Shown piece after piece: positions 8,157 through 16,473 of a DNA stretch of 30,346 nucleotides (position 1 is the stretch's first letter; the number at the start of each line of letters is the position of its first letter). The translations under genes and the position numbers were made by a program. The notes beneath the pieces were generated by a model that was not told where the DNA came from, searched no databases, and was given only the letters and a program-made list of their open reading frames with translations. Source of the DNA: Latescibacteria bacterium UBA6620 (GTDB taxonomy: Bacteria > Latescibacterota > UBA2968); the NCBI GenBank assembly GCA_002433075.1, contig DJHM01000012.1:62147-92492 (forward strand), written 5' to 3'.

Positions 8157-9154
8157 CGTTCCCATTCCCGCACGTCCACGAACGTTGTCCGCGCCCGGTC
8201 GGCGGCCACCCGCTTCTGGTAGGTGGCCACCGGCCGGTAGGCGGCGGCATCCAGGATCGTCTCTTTCTCCTCCAGGCCCGCGTCGCAGTAGGCCACGACC
8301 CGTTCGGCCTGGTCCACCTCCATCGTTTCGAGCAATTCGGCACCACGTTCCCATCCGCTCGGGTGACAGTAGAGGTCGACCAGACACGTTCCCGGCCACA
8401 TCGGATGGTTGCCGCACGTCGCCAGCCCGAAGACTGCACCGCTCGCGTCTCCTGTCAGAACGGTCGTGCGAGGTCCCTTCCCCTCGTCCTTCCGTTCAAT
8501 CTCCTCCTCCAGCCGACCGACGATCGGCCCTTCTGTCGACCTGCGCCCGAGAACCTCCATCACCAGCGATCGAACGACGCCCGGAAAGTCGCCGATGAAC
8601 AACGGAATAGACGGCGGCCAGTGGTTCCAGTCAATTCGCGCGACGGACATCGTCTGGTCGGCGAAATAGGCGTCGTAGAAATCCCGTTCGCCATCCGGGT
8701 AGTAGGCCATATAGCCACTCCCCGGCTCGACCCCTTCGAAACCGCCTCGGGCGTAAATGCGATACGGGGCTGAGTCGTAGCCCGTCCCCAGCACGAGCGC
8801 CCGCCCGCCCCGCTTGCGAAAATCATCCAGAAGAATCGGCAACAGAAGACTCGCCGCTCCCTTCCGGCGATCCTCCGGTTTCGTGAACACGTGACCGTAG
8901 AGCCCCACGCCCTCGACTTCGATGTTCATCATATTGGAGAACGGGATCCCGTCCTCCCTGACGAGCAGGTAGTAATAGGCCTCCACGGGAAGGGACTCCC
9001 TCAGCACCATTTCATTCCCCCACCGCCATAGAGGCCCCTTGTGCCCGAGCAGTTCCTCCACCCGATCTGCCCAATCCAGATCTGGACCGATCACGACGCC
9101 AGCCTCGACTTTCTCGCCATTCTTCAAGACAACGTGCTCGAGAGATTCGTACAC
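8150..9154 (-). CDS. GNAT-family N-acetyltransferase
   Basis: A 334-residue protein with an N-terminal GNAT domain. The acetyl-CoA binding motif A appears as VFTKPEDRRKGAASLLLPILL (about 92-112), followed by beta-5 LVLGTG and the motif-B element APYRIYARGGFEGV. The C-terminal half (170-334) may be a second, degenerate acyltransferase-like fold; I see GDASGAVFGLATCGNH and LVDLYCHPSGWERGAELLETM but no clear second CoA motif. The start is GTG, after gaaagg, 16 bases beyond the stop of the SLC13 gene, so the two are likely co-transcribed. The acceptor is unknown. The gene ends in the palindrome it shares with the convergent NHL gene. Confidence 0.75.
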   Translation of the reverse strand: MYESLEHVVLKNGEKVEAGVVIGPDLDWADRVEELLGHKGPLWRWGNEMVLRESLPVEAYYYLLVREDGIPFSNMMNIEVEGVGLYGHVFTKPEDRRKGAASLLLPILLDDFRKRGGRALVLGTGYDSAPYRIYARGGFEGVEPGSGYMAYYPDGERDFYDAYFADQTMSVARIDWNHWPPSIPLFIGDFPGVVRSLVMEVLGRRSTEGPIVGRLEEEIERKDEGKGPRTTVLTGDASGAVFGLATCGNHPMWPGTCLVDLYCHPSGWERGAELLETMEVDQAERVVAYCDAGLEEKETILDAAAYRPVATYQKRVAADRARTTFVDVREWERA

Positions 9155-9170
9155 GAGTGAACCTTTCTAT

Positions 9171-10667
9171 CTATGGAGAGTGGACGATTGCCCAGTCGGG
9201 AAACCGATCCATCTGAATGCCCACAAACGGACCGAGGATGTAGATCGCGAGGGTGGTCGTTAGCGCGCCGATCAGGTTCAACCCGATCCCGGCTCGCGCC
9301 ATATCCGACGCTCTCACCCGGTCGGTTCCGAACACAATCGCGTTGGGGGGCGTCGCGACCGGAAGCATAAACGCGAAGGAGCACGAAAGTGCACCCGGAA
9401 CCATCAACAACAGCGGATGAACCTGGATCGCAACGGCGAGCGCTGCCAGAATCGGAAGGAACATTTCCGCCGTCGCTGTATTGGATGTGAGCTCGGTTAG
9501 GAACGAAAGTAAGACGCAGATCCCGAGGACGAGAACCAGCGGCGGCAGAAGGCCGAGCCCCGTCAGCTGTTGTCCGAACCAGGCCGAGAGCCCCGACGTG
9601 AAGAAACCCTGCGCCAGCGCGAATCCCCCTCCAAACAGAAGGACGATGTGCCACGGCAGCTCGAGAATCTCCGATCCTTCCATCAGCCTGCCGGTGTCCG
9701 ATCGATTCGTGGGAAACACGAAGAGGCTGACCGCGACCGCAATCGCCACCGTTCCGTCGTTCAACAGTCCGCTGGTCGGAAGTGCGTCTCCCCAACCTGG
9801 AAGGGCGACCGAACCCAGATTCAGATCGCGACGCGTCAGCCACAGAAGGGCCATCGCACAGAAGTGTCCGAGGACGATCCATTCCTCGCGAGTGGTCTTC
9901 CCCAGAGCGTCAACCTGTTGGCGGATTGCCCCGGAAGCTACGGCGTCCTCTGACGTCGACCGGCTAAAGAGTCTGAGCAGAAGCAGCCACGTCACCGGAA
10001 TCATCACCCCGGCGATGGGAAGTCCCAGGAGAATCCAGGACGCGAAATCAATCTCCGGTGCGCCCGGAAACTGGATCGCGAAGATCCGTGCCAGCGACAG
10101 GTTCGGTGGAGTGCCCACGAGCGTCGCCGCACCCCCGATCGAAGCGGAAAAGGCGATCCCCAGAAAGACCGCCTTCCCGAACTCCGAATCTCCGTTTTCT
10201 TCGACCCGACCCACAACCGCAAGCGCGATTGGAATCATCATCATCGTCGTCGCTGTGTTCGAGATCCACATCGACAGGAACGCCGTCCCCACCATAAAGC
10301 CGAGCAACAGACCGCGTGGGCGTGTTCCGAAAAGAAGGAGACATCGAAGCGCAATACGTCGATGCAGGTCCCATCGTTGCATCGCGAGCGCGACGACGAA
10401 CCCGCCCAGAAACAGCAGAATGACGTGGTTGAAATAGTGGGCGGCGGCATCCTTTCCAGACATCACGCCCGTCAGAGGAAACAGGACCGTCGGCAACATC
10501 GCTGTCACCGCGAGCGGCACCGCCTCCGTGACCCACCAGATGGCCATCCACGCCGCGACCCCGGCCGCGGCAGTCGTCTCCGGACGGTCCGGGTCTAGAT
10601 CCGCGAACATCCATAGCACGATCGCCACCACGGGACCCGCGTAGAGACCTGACGACTTCGACGACAC
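9171..10667 (-). CDS. SLC13/DASS-family sodium:dicarboxylate (or sulfate) symporter
   Basis: A 498-residue polytopic membrane protein with about a dozen hydrophobic segments. Both diagnostic SNT sodium/carboxylate motifs of the divalent anion:sodium symporters are present: WISNTATTMMMIPIAL (about residue 113) and LTSNTATAEMFLPIL (about 400). They are placed in the two inverted repeats, and each is followed by a conserved proline. Length and layout match VcINDY-like carriers of succinate, malate or citrate; sulfate is also possible. The start is GTG at 10667 with gaggagga just upstream; an ATG at 10671 is out of frame. It is preceded by its own candidate -10 and by a strong hairpin that separates it from the next upstream gene. 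It likely imports C4 or other carboxylates in tandem with the GNAT gene. Confidence 0.9.
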   Translation of the reverse strand: MSSKSSGLYAGPVVAIVLWMFADLDPDRPETTAAAGVAAWMAIWWVTEAVPLAVTAMLPTVLFPLTGVMSGKDAAAHYFNHVILLFLGGFVVALAMQRWDLHRRIALRCLLLFGTRPRGLLLGFMVGTAFLSMWISNTATTMMMIPIALAVVGRVEENGDSEFGKAVFLGIAFSASIGGAATLVGTPPNLSLARIFAIQFPGAPEIDFASWILLGLPIAGVMIPVTWLLLLRLFSRSTSEDAVASGAIRQQVDALGKTTREEWIVLGHFCAMALLWLTRRDLNLGSVALPGWGDALPTSGLLNDGTVAIAVAVSLFVFPTNRSDTGRLMEGSEILELPWHIVLLFGGGFALAQGFFTSGLSAWFGQQLTGLGLLPPLVLVLGICVLLSFLTELTSNTATAEMFLPILAALAVAIQVHPLLLMVPGALSCSFAFMLPVATPPNAIVFGTDRVRASDMARAGIGLNLIGALTTTLAIYILGPFVGIQMDRFPDWAIVHSP

Positions 10668-10693
10668 ACATCCTCCTCTCGGTGTGGACCGCC

Positions 10694-10699
10694 AATATA
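10694..10699 (-). promoter_or_regulatory. candidate -10 element for the SLC13-GNAT pair
   Basis: TATATT on the minus strand, 27 bases before the GTG start and just downstream of the hairpin that ends the previous unit. The -35 region is poor (TTGGGG at a 15-base spacing), so only the -10 is suggested. Confidence 0.25.
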
Positions 10700-10726
10700 G
10701 CCCCTTCGATTATCCCCCAACAGAGC

Positions 10727-10754
10727 GGCCCCGACTTCCAGCGAAGTCGGGGCC
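10727..10754 (-). terminator. perfect 12-bp hairpin, likely terminator or processing site
   Basis: ggccccgacttc, loop cagc, gaagtcggggcc. It lies between the stop of the FliM-like/GNAT gene (10764) and the SLC13 start. No U-tract follows on either strand, so strand use is not certain; position favours ending the minus-strand transcript. Confidence 0.6.
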
Positions 10755-10763
10755 TGAACTCGC

Positions 10764-12519
10764 TCATCCGTTCAGTCTCAACCGGGGTTCCCAGACCAGC
10801 ATCTCCCATGGCTCCCGAGGAACGAACCCCAGCCGCTCCGCCAGCAGCAATCGGCCCCTCACCTGGGTAATGTGCCAGTGAACCTCCCGACTCTCCTCCA
10901 GGCAGGCCAGGAGGAGCGCCGCAGTCGCCGCTGATGAAAGTGGCAGCCGGTCGCTTCCGTGAGCGGGGTTCATCTTGTAGCCGGGACGGATCCCCGTTTT
11001 CGAAACGACGTTCGAGCTGACCACCAGCGCGGGCTCGTCATCAACCAATGCACAAAACCCGATTCCACGCTCGACGAAATCCTCCAAAGACGCGAAGTTG
11101 TTCGCGAACGAGGGAGCATATCCCGCCACGATCCTTCGTGCGAGATCCAGGTCGATTCGATCGATTCTGACGTCATCTGTGATCCGATTCGCGATCGTTT
11201 CCAGATGGGCTGGATCGAGGGCATCGTAATCGCACTCGTAGCAGGGAACCCTTCGATCGGGGACTCCGCGGATCCCCACCAGGCGATCTTCCCAGGCCGG
11301 TGACTCCGGCACCACACCGGACGGTGGGTGCGTGATCCACTCTTCCAGGATGGGATGCGAGAGATCTCCCCCGTAACAGGTGTTCGTGCTCAGCGTGCGT
11401 CCCTCGTCGAACAACGTCACCTGAGCCACCGTCGGGTTGGATTCGTCATCCACCACCACGATGCCCTGACTCTGGTCCTCGATCACGCTGTCGATCTCCA
11501 GTCGTCCGCGAACGTGCTCTGCGAACAGAGGTGCGACCCGAACGCGATCGGGCCCTTCCAGGCGAGTGGGGAAAGCGGACCGCTTGGTAAGTGCGAGTCG
11601 AACGGGATAGACCGTCTCTCTCAGGGTCCTCTCGACGTAACAGAACCGAACCACCCCTTCCCGATCGGACCAACGAGCCTTGAGCGTCACGATCGTTACG
11701 GGCTCCGTGTCCGGTATATCAACTTTCTCGTCCTGTCGATCCCTCCGGCGTTCGACCAGAGCGACAGCCGACGGCCAGACCTCCAGCTCGGCGTCCGATA
11801 CCGCGAGGCTCGGGGTTGTCTCCCACACGCGCTCGAAGTGCGCGAGCAGCGTCGTCGTGAAGGGTATCAGAAACGCCGTCGCCTCCTCACGCCCCACGGG
11901 GAAAGCGGAAAGCGCCTCGTCCGCGTCTCGACCGATGACGGCCGACGTCATATCGCTGATGTAGTCGACCAGCATCGGACCATATTCGTCCGACAGTTCG
12001 TGATAGTTCCGTTCAACCGCGAAGAAGGTGTAGACACAACAGGGATTCGGAAGGGAGGCGATGTAGTCGCCGTAGGTAGACCGAGAGACATCGACCTCGA
12101 CCGTCGTCTCGTTGGGCAACCCGCTGAACACGAGCGTCCGTTTCAGCAGATCGGCATACGTTTCGTGCCGAACGGCCAGCGCCTGCACCTGGTCCCGCAG
12201 CATTCGATCGGGCGTGGTGGAGATGCCTTCGTGCGCGGCACCGGAAACTGCTTCCACGTGCGCCTTGAGTTTGGGGCCAGCTGTCGAACCCATACTCACG
12301 GGCGATCACGAGTTGCGCATCGGCCAGGGCCAGTTCCGTGTTTGCCACATCATCGGTGGAACGATCCTGCCAGTCCGAATGCACCGCGACAATGCGGCGG
12401 CAAACATCCGGATCGCCCTCGGCGTGACGAGCCCGAAGCTGTTTGGCCTGATTCCTGAGACACTGGAAGCTGGGTCTACCGGGTAGGGTACGGACGGGGA
12501 ACGACTGTGGAGCGGACAT
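10764..12519 (-). pseudogene. chimeric FliM-like/GNAT protein with N-terminal QAK-type module, broken by one frameshift
   Basis: The ATG at 12519 follows a gaggg site. The first frame encodes an N-terminal module seen ahead of ankyrin-type proteins (FQCLRNQAKQLRARHAEGD, then LALADAQLVIAREYGFDSWP). At the run 12273-12276 the frame shifts by one; the next frame continues with PKLKAHVEA, the expected ending of that module. Removing one C restores 584 residues. Residues about 105-290 resemble the FliM middle domain: VQALAVRHETYADLLKRTL, STYGDYIASLPNP and a following hydrophobic helix, with the same 49-residue spacing as the corresponding E. coli FliM segment as I recall it. The C-terminal 290 residues match the GNAT_acetyltran type: GIVVVDDESNPTVAQVTLF, then GIGFCALVDDEPALVVSS and LLLAERLGFVP. 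The downstream 511-residue frame remains open, so a partial product is possible. Function is unknown. Confidence 0.7.
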
Positions 12520-12540
12520 ATCAGCCCTCTTTCTGAAGAC

Positions 12541-12606
12541 GCCCGTTGTCCGCTCACGCAGGCTGAAAGAAGGTGATGTAGGAACTACCGCGATGAATCA
12601 ACGGGC
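12541..12606 (-). other. structured leader candidate: 8-bp inverted repeat enclosing 50 bases
   Basis: gcccgttg (12541-12548) and caacgggc (12599-12606) pair perfectly and lie between the candidate promoter at 12667-12695 and the ATG at 12519. I could not match it to a known riboswitch. The rest of 12607-12731 shows no gene. Confidence 0.3.
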
Positions 12607-12666
12607 AGGAGGTGGGCGTTTGTGCCCTTTCCGAAGACCGGGTGGCTCCCTCGAAGCACTACTCCA

Positions 12667-12695
12667 AGTGTAACTTCGAGTTGGGATTGCGTCAA
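12667..12695 (-). promoter_or_regulatory. candidate promoter of the FliM-like/GNAT gene
   Basis: On the minus strand, TTGACG (12695-12690), 17 bases, then TACACT (12672-12667). The -35 matches 5 of 6 and the -10 matches 4 of 6 consensus positions. It would give a leader of about 140 bases. Confidence 0.4.
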
Positions 12696-12731
12696 GTTGT
12701 CGGTCCGTTGACCAGTCTGGGATAGACGTGA

Positions 12732-13126
12732 TTAATTCATCAAGGGCGGACGGTTCTTGCCCTTCGGGCGCCACTGCTCGGGATGACCCACCATACGACC
12801 CAACATTCCACCAATTCGTGTGACATCGGACCGGAAGCATCGGCTTGGCCTTGTGTCACGTAGCCACAGGCTTCTGCGGTGTGAATCCAGTGTTCCGTCT
12901 CGGCGAGTTCGGCATCTGCATCCGTCAGTTTGCTCACGAAATGGGCTGGGTACCGACGTTTGCGCCACGCCTCCGCGATGTTGGCACCGATCGATCGCGA
13001 AGCGTCCCGGATCTGGCTTGTGAGTGAGTACCGCTCGTCCCGAGGAAACTACCTCGTCGCCTGGAAAACATCCTGCTGCAATGCGAAAGCTCGCCTGTAT
13101 ACCTCGAGCTCTCGATAAGTACGTAT
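12732..13126 (-). pseudogene. dead four-helix-bundle protein (23S rRNA intervening-sequence/TIGR02436 type)
   Basis: The minus strand encodes a recognisable four-helix-bundle protein: YRELEVYRRAFALQQDVFQ, an in-frame TAG at 13051-13049 just before FPRDERYSLTSQIRDASRSI, GANIAEAWRKRRYPAHF, and then SKLTDADAELAETEHWI. Near 12836 the frame shifts by one, after which FRSDVTRIGGMLGRMVGHP completes the protein to TGA at 12732. The conserved FP.eERY.L..QiRRa..SI.aNIAEg core is the family hallmark. Restored length would be about 130 residues, typical of the family. A start codon is not clear: the expected place reads ATA directly after gggagg. Members are found inside bacterial 23S rRNA insertions or as free-standing genes of unknown function. 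No rRNA is adjacent here. Confidence 0.8.
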
Positions 13127-13284
13127 CCTCCCCACCCCTGACCCCCTATGGTTGAATCTTCTCTCTCATCATAGTCAGAGCGAGCTTCATCAACCAGGCC
13201 AGCGAGAATCATCATGATCCGCCGACCGCCCACCGCCGGCCGCCATCCGTCAAGGCGACAGCCCACTGCCGACAGCCCACCGAA
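13127..13284. other. non-coding gap with degenerate ccgac/gccc short repeats
   Basis: No convincing reading frame. From about 13218 to 13282 the sequence is a loose array of gccgac, gcccac and ccgcc words (for example gacagcccactgccgacagccc), ending at the UbiD stop codon. It is the kind of GC-rich intergenic filler that may recur elsewhere in the genome. Confidence 0.5.
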
Positions 13285-14751
13285 CTACAGCCCCAACGCC
13301 CCCCACATCCCGTCCACCTTCTCCCGCACCTCTTCGGACATCACAATCTTCTCCGGCCATTCCCGATCGAATCCCTCTTCCGGCCACTTCTTCGTCCCGT
13401 CGATGCCCATTTTAGTACCGAATGTGAAGGCGGAGCTGGCGTGGTCGAGGACGTCGACGGGGCCGGGGGTGAACCGCACGTCGCGCTCGGGGTCGATGTT
13501 GTTCAGAGCCACCCACCAGGCTTCGTGCGAATCCTGTACGTTCACGTCCTTGTCAACGATCACGATGACCTTGGCCAGCATCATCTGTCCAGCGCCCCAC
13601 AATCCGTTCATCACTTTGTAGGCGTGACCGGGATAGGACTTGTCGATCGAGACGAACACCAGGTTGTGGAAGATGCCTTCGGCGGGCATATGGTAGTCGA
13701 CGATCTCCGGCATAATCAGGCGCGTCAGGGGGAGGAAGATGCGCTCCGTCGCGTGGCCGAGATAATAGTCCTCCATCGGAGGCTTGCCCACGATCGTTGA
13801 CGGATAGACAGGGTTCCTGCGCATCGTCACCGCGGTTACGTGGAAGGCCGGATAGTAGTCGGCCAGGGAATAGAATCCCGTATGGTCTCCAAAGGGCCCC
13901 TCCAGGATCAGGTCTTCTGTCGGATCGACATACCCTTCGAGCACGATTTCAGCCTCGGCCGGAACCTCCAGATCCACAGTAACTCCCTTTACGAGCTCCA
14001 TCGGTCTTCGTCTGAGGAACCCGGTGAAGATGAACTCGTCGATCACCGGAGGGAGCGGTGCTGTGGCGCTGAACATCGTGGCCGGGTCGCCGCCGAGCGC
14101 GACCGCCACCTCCATCCGCTCTCCTTTCTGCCGAGCCAGTTCGAAGTGACGCGCCCCCACCTTGTGCCGTTGCCAGTGCATCGCCGTCGTGTTTCGGTCG
14201 ATTACCTGCATCCGGTACATCCCCACGTTCCGAATCCCGTTCTCCGGATCCTTCGTGATCACGAGTGGGAGGGTGATGTAGGGTCCCCCATCATCCGGCC
14301 AGCAGGTCATCACCGGAAGGGCAGAAAGATCAATGTCATCGCCTTGCAGGACCACCTCCTGACACGCGCCCGACCTCACGCTGCGAGGTGGAAAGCTGGC
14401 CATCTCCTTGAGCATCGGCAGCATCGCCAGTTTGCCCATCAGCGAGTCGGGTACTTCCAGCTTGAGCATCTCCGACAAACGATCGCCTATGTCGTCGAGC
14501 GCCTCCACCCCAAGAGCCATCGCCATTCGTTTTGACGAACCGAACAGATTGATCCCGAGCGGGATGTCACTGCCTTTCACGTTCTCGAACAGGAGAGCGG
14601 CCCCACCTGCGGGCTGCTTCATCACCCGATCCGCAATCTCTGTCACCTCGAGGCGGGGATCGACCTCCGCCGAAATTCGCTTCAACTCACCAGCCTCGTC
14701 GATCGCCTGGATAAATTCCTGCAGGCTGCGGTAGTTCAGTTTCCCGTTCAT
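13285..14751 (-). CDS. UbiD-family (prenylated-FMN) decarboxylase
   Basis: A 488-residue member of the UbiD family, the usual length. The N-terminus (YRSLQEFIQAIDEAGELKRI) and the EVTEIADRVMKQPAGGAALLFENVKG block are typical. The catalytic signature ILEGPFGDHTGFYSLADYYP (about 287-306) provides the acidic residues of the active site, and the PPMEDYYLGHATERIFLPL region follows. UbiD enzymes reversibly (de)carboxylate aromatic or alpha,beta-unsaturated acids using prenylated FMN made by UbiX. Members act in ubiquinone or menaquinone synthesis or in aromatic degradation; sequence alone does not settle which. The ATG start overlaps the TGA stop of the MocA-like gene (ATGA, 14751-14748), indicating coupling. 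No ubiX lies in the window. Confidence 0.9.
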   Translation of the reverse strand: MNGKLNYRSLQEFIQAIDEAGELKRISAEVDPRLEVTEIADRVMKQPAGGAALLFENVKGSDIPLGINLFGSSKRMAMALGVEALDDIGDRLSEMLKLEVPDSLMGKLAMLPMLKEMASFPPRSVRSGACQEVVLQGDDIDLSALPVMTCWPDDGGPYITLPLVITKDPENGIRNVGMYRMQVIDRNTTAMHWQRHKVGARHFELARQKGERMEVAVALGGDPATMFSATAPLPPVIDEFIFTGFLRRRPMELVKGVTVDLEVPAEAEIVLEGYVDPTEDLILEGPFGDHTGFYSLADYYPAFHVTAVTMRRNPVYPSTIVGKPPMEDYYLGHATERIFLPLTRLIMPEIVDYHMPAEGIFHNLVFVSIDKSYPGHAYKVMNGLWGAGQMMLAKVIVIVDKDVNVQDSHEAWWVALNNIDPERDVRFTPGPVDVLDHASSAFTFGTKMGIDGTKKWPEEGFDREWPEKIVMSEEVREKVDGMWGALGL

Positions 14752-15368
14752 TCGACATCCTCTGAATCGTTGTCTCGGAGGAGATCCAGCTCCCGCTCGT
14801 AGTCTTCGCGTGTGTCCATATCCCTCAAAATCAGCTCGTTGTCGATGCTCAGCTCGATCGTGTCTTCGGGATGACCGCGCACGACAGGCTTCAGCCCCTC
14901 ATCGCCTGTAAGCGCCTGTATTTCAGCGCGATACCTCGCAAGGTCGAGAGCGATCGGATGCCCTCGTTTCTCGCCGAAAACGGGCACCACGATCCCGGCC
15001 TCTGTCTCCCGAAACGCGTCTACGACCGTTCGTACGATGGGGGCCGTCATTTGAGGCTGATCGCCGAGGGCGAGCAAAACCGCGTCGGCTGAAGCCAGGT
15101 GCCGGATTCCGCACAAAACGCTGCTGAACATCCCGTCCTCGTAGGCCGGATTGAGGACCGTCGATACCTTAAGGGGGGCTAGAACGGTTCGAACTTCCTC
15201 CTGACGGTGCCCCAACACCACCGTCAGGTCGTCGACACCTCCGTCCCGCACCGCCTGAACGACGGATTCAACGACCGTCCTGGAGCCGAACGGGAGAAGC
15301 TGTTTGAACGCCCCCATCCGCCTCGAGAGACCGGCGGCAAGAACAAGTCCGTGAATCTCGAGCGACAT
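14748..15368 (-). CDS. MocA-like nucleotidyltransferase (molybdenum cofactor cytidylyltransferase type)
   Basis: A 206-residue NTP-transferase starting at ATG 15368 (MSLEIHGLVLAAGL). An open frame extends 10 codons upstream, but the ATG follows a gagg site and places the signature at the expected distance. The nucleotide-binding motif GLVLAAGLSRRMGAFKQLL is followed by a divalent-metal ALGDQPQMT and by GHPIALD. These match the MobA-like/MocA family, which transfers CMP (or GMP) to molybdopterin for oxidoreductases of the xanthine dehydrogenase class. No such oxidoreductase is present here, and other sugar or alcohol nucleotidylation roles are possible. The start overlap with ubiD suggests a two-gene operon. 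Confidence 0.75.
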   Translation of the reverse strand: MSLEIHGLVLAAGLSRRMGAFKQLLPFGSRTVVESVVQAVRDGGVDDLTVVLGHRQEEVRTVLAPLKVSTVLNPAYEDGMFSSVLCGIRHLASADAVLLALGDQPQMTAPIVRTVVDAFRETEAGIVVPVFGEKRGHPIALDLARYRAEIQALTGDEGLKPVVRGHPEDTIELSIDNELILRDMDTREDYERELDLLRDNDSEDVE

Positions 15369-15456
15369 TGGCCTCAAGTATACGTAATGGAAGCACAATC
15401 ACCACCGAAACGTTGCTCTTGATAGAGTCCTCGCGAGTGCAATATATTGAATTTTC

Positions 15457-15484
15457 TTGACTTTCAGAGCGCAGAAATTAAATT
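15457..15484 (+). promoter_or_regulatory. candidate promoter upstream of the zinc-ribbon gene
   Basis: TTGACT (15457-15462), 16 bases, TAAATT (15479-15484). It lies about 110 bases before the TTG start. The leader contains a ggggcctttgaggccc hairpin near 15507-15522. The 15399-15591 gap is AT-rich and otherwise empty. Confidence 0.35.
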
Positions 15485-15591
15485 GGGCAGCGCTTCAGAG
15501 CAGCGTGGGGCCTTTGAGGCCCAACCTGCAACTTCGGTCTGTAAGTAACATAATATCATATAGATAAACCGTTTCATCAGGATGGTCCCTC

Positions 15592-15831
15592 TTGATCTGC
15601 GATAGCTGTAAAGAGCGTCCAGCCACCCAGGCTCGAAGTGAAGTTTTAAACGGAGAAAAAACAGTAGCATATAGATGCGATCAGTGCGAATCAGAGCTCG
15701 CGGCCCCCACCCCAGTTTTCGACCGGCCCTGCGAGTCCTGCCGGAAGGCCGAGGGGGACGTGAAGCTCACTCGATTCGTGAAGGGCAGGCGCGTGGCAAG
15801 CTATCTCTGCCAGGCGTGTGGGGACGGCTGA
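15592..15831 (+). CDS. small twin zinc-ribbon protein, McsA N-terminus-like
   Basis: A 79-residue protein made of two tandem CxxC...CxxC units: CDSCKERPATQ...YRCDQC (about 3-31) and CESCRKAEG...YLCQAC (about 48-77). Each unit is spaced like the zinc-binding N-terminal part of McsA/UVR-domain proteins (CD.C.kRPAt....ng....y.C..C). The UVR domain of McsA is absent. It probably binds two zinc ions and serves as an adaptor or nucleic-acid-binding module; no partner kinase or ClpC gene is nearby. The start is TTG after aggatgg; the ATG at 15581 is in another frame and runs into a stop. A response-regulator pseudogene follows 30 bases later behind its own gaggagg site, suggesting an operon. Confidence 0.65.
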   Translation: MICDSCKERPATQARSEVLNGEKTVAYRCDQCESELAAPTPVFDRPCESCRKAEGDVKLTRFVKGRRVASYLCQACGDG

Positions 15832-15861
15832 AGCAGCCTCCACCCCGAGGAGGACCCGCCA

Positions 15862-16463
15862 TTGGAAGAGCAGCGGACAATCCTTGTGGTGGACGATGAG
15901 CCCGAGGTCTCGACAGTGCTGGAATCGGCCCTCGCCCATCGTGAATACCGAATCCGGTCGGTCCGGAAGTGAACAGAGGCGATCGCAAAGATCCACGAGA
16001 CGCCGCCAGACATCGTTCTGCTCGATCTCTACCTTCCGACCGTCCAGGGTGAGGCCCTTCTCGAGTTCATCAAGGACCTGAACCTCAACCTGCCGGTCGT
16101 CATCGTGTCCTCTGAAATTGATCCTGGCAAAATGGCGCAACTCGGGCAGCTCGGAGCCAGGATCTCGTCCAGCAGGCACCGTCGGAAGCACCCCAGGAGC
16201 TGGATCCCGTCGTCGAGCCTGAACCGGAGCCGACTCCGACAGTTTCTCCTGGCGCCGGAGTCTAGCAGCTGGAGCGAGTGCAGCCACAGATCGAGACCAG
16301 CACCCAGCGCAGGCGACGATCATCGACACGCACCAGGAACCCCTGGGCCAGAAACCTCTTCCTTGCCTTTCTGGGATGTCTCGTAGGCACTTGGCTACTG
16401 TTTGAAGTCCAGAGCCTCCTTTCTTCTGGATTTCTCGGAATCGACATCGATACCGGACCTTAG
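15862..16463 (+). pseudogene. dead response regulator with C-terminal membrane segment
   Basis: The start is TTG, 8 bases after gaggagg. The receiver domain is clear: ILVVDDEPEVSTVLESAL (acidic pocket), IVLLDLYLPTVQGEALLEF (phospho-acceptor Asp) and LPVVIVSSEID (switch residue). It is interrupted by TGA at 15970 exactly where a Gly is expected (RKxTEAIAKI; GGA to TGA is one change). Near 16156 one base is lost, after which another frame continues QDLVQQAPSEAPQELD and a Pro/Glu-rich linker. TAG at 16263 interrupts (CAG to TAG is one change). An Arg-rich stretch and one transmembrane helix (LFLAFLGCLVGTWLLFEV) then run to TAG 16463. Restored length is about 200 residues. No histidine kinase is adjacent. 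Confidence 0.8.
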
Positions 16464-16473
16464 ACGAAAACGA

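Noticed and set aside
13210..13284. Possible CRISPR-like or ordered repeat array
   Set aside because: The words are degenerate, the spacing is irregular and no spacer structure exists.
4703..15972. In-frame TGA in the BNR and response-regulator genes as selenocysteine or UGA recoding
   Set aside because: TGA is the normal stop of many intact genes here (ABC, cyclase, 26779-27042). The same two genes also contain TAA or TAG stops and frameshifts, and the expected residues are not Cys.
16402..16473. Upstream extension of the glycosidase start
   Set aside because: This stretch encodes the transmembrane tail of the response-regulator remnant in another frame, and the glycosidase family begins at the later ATG.
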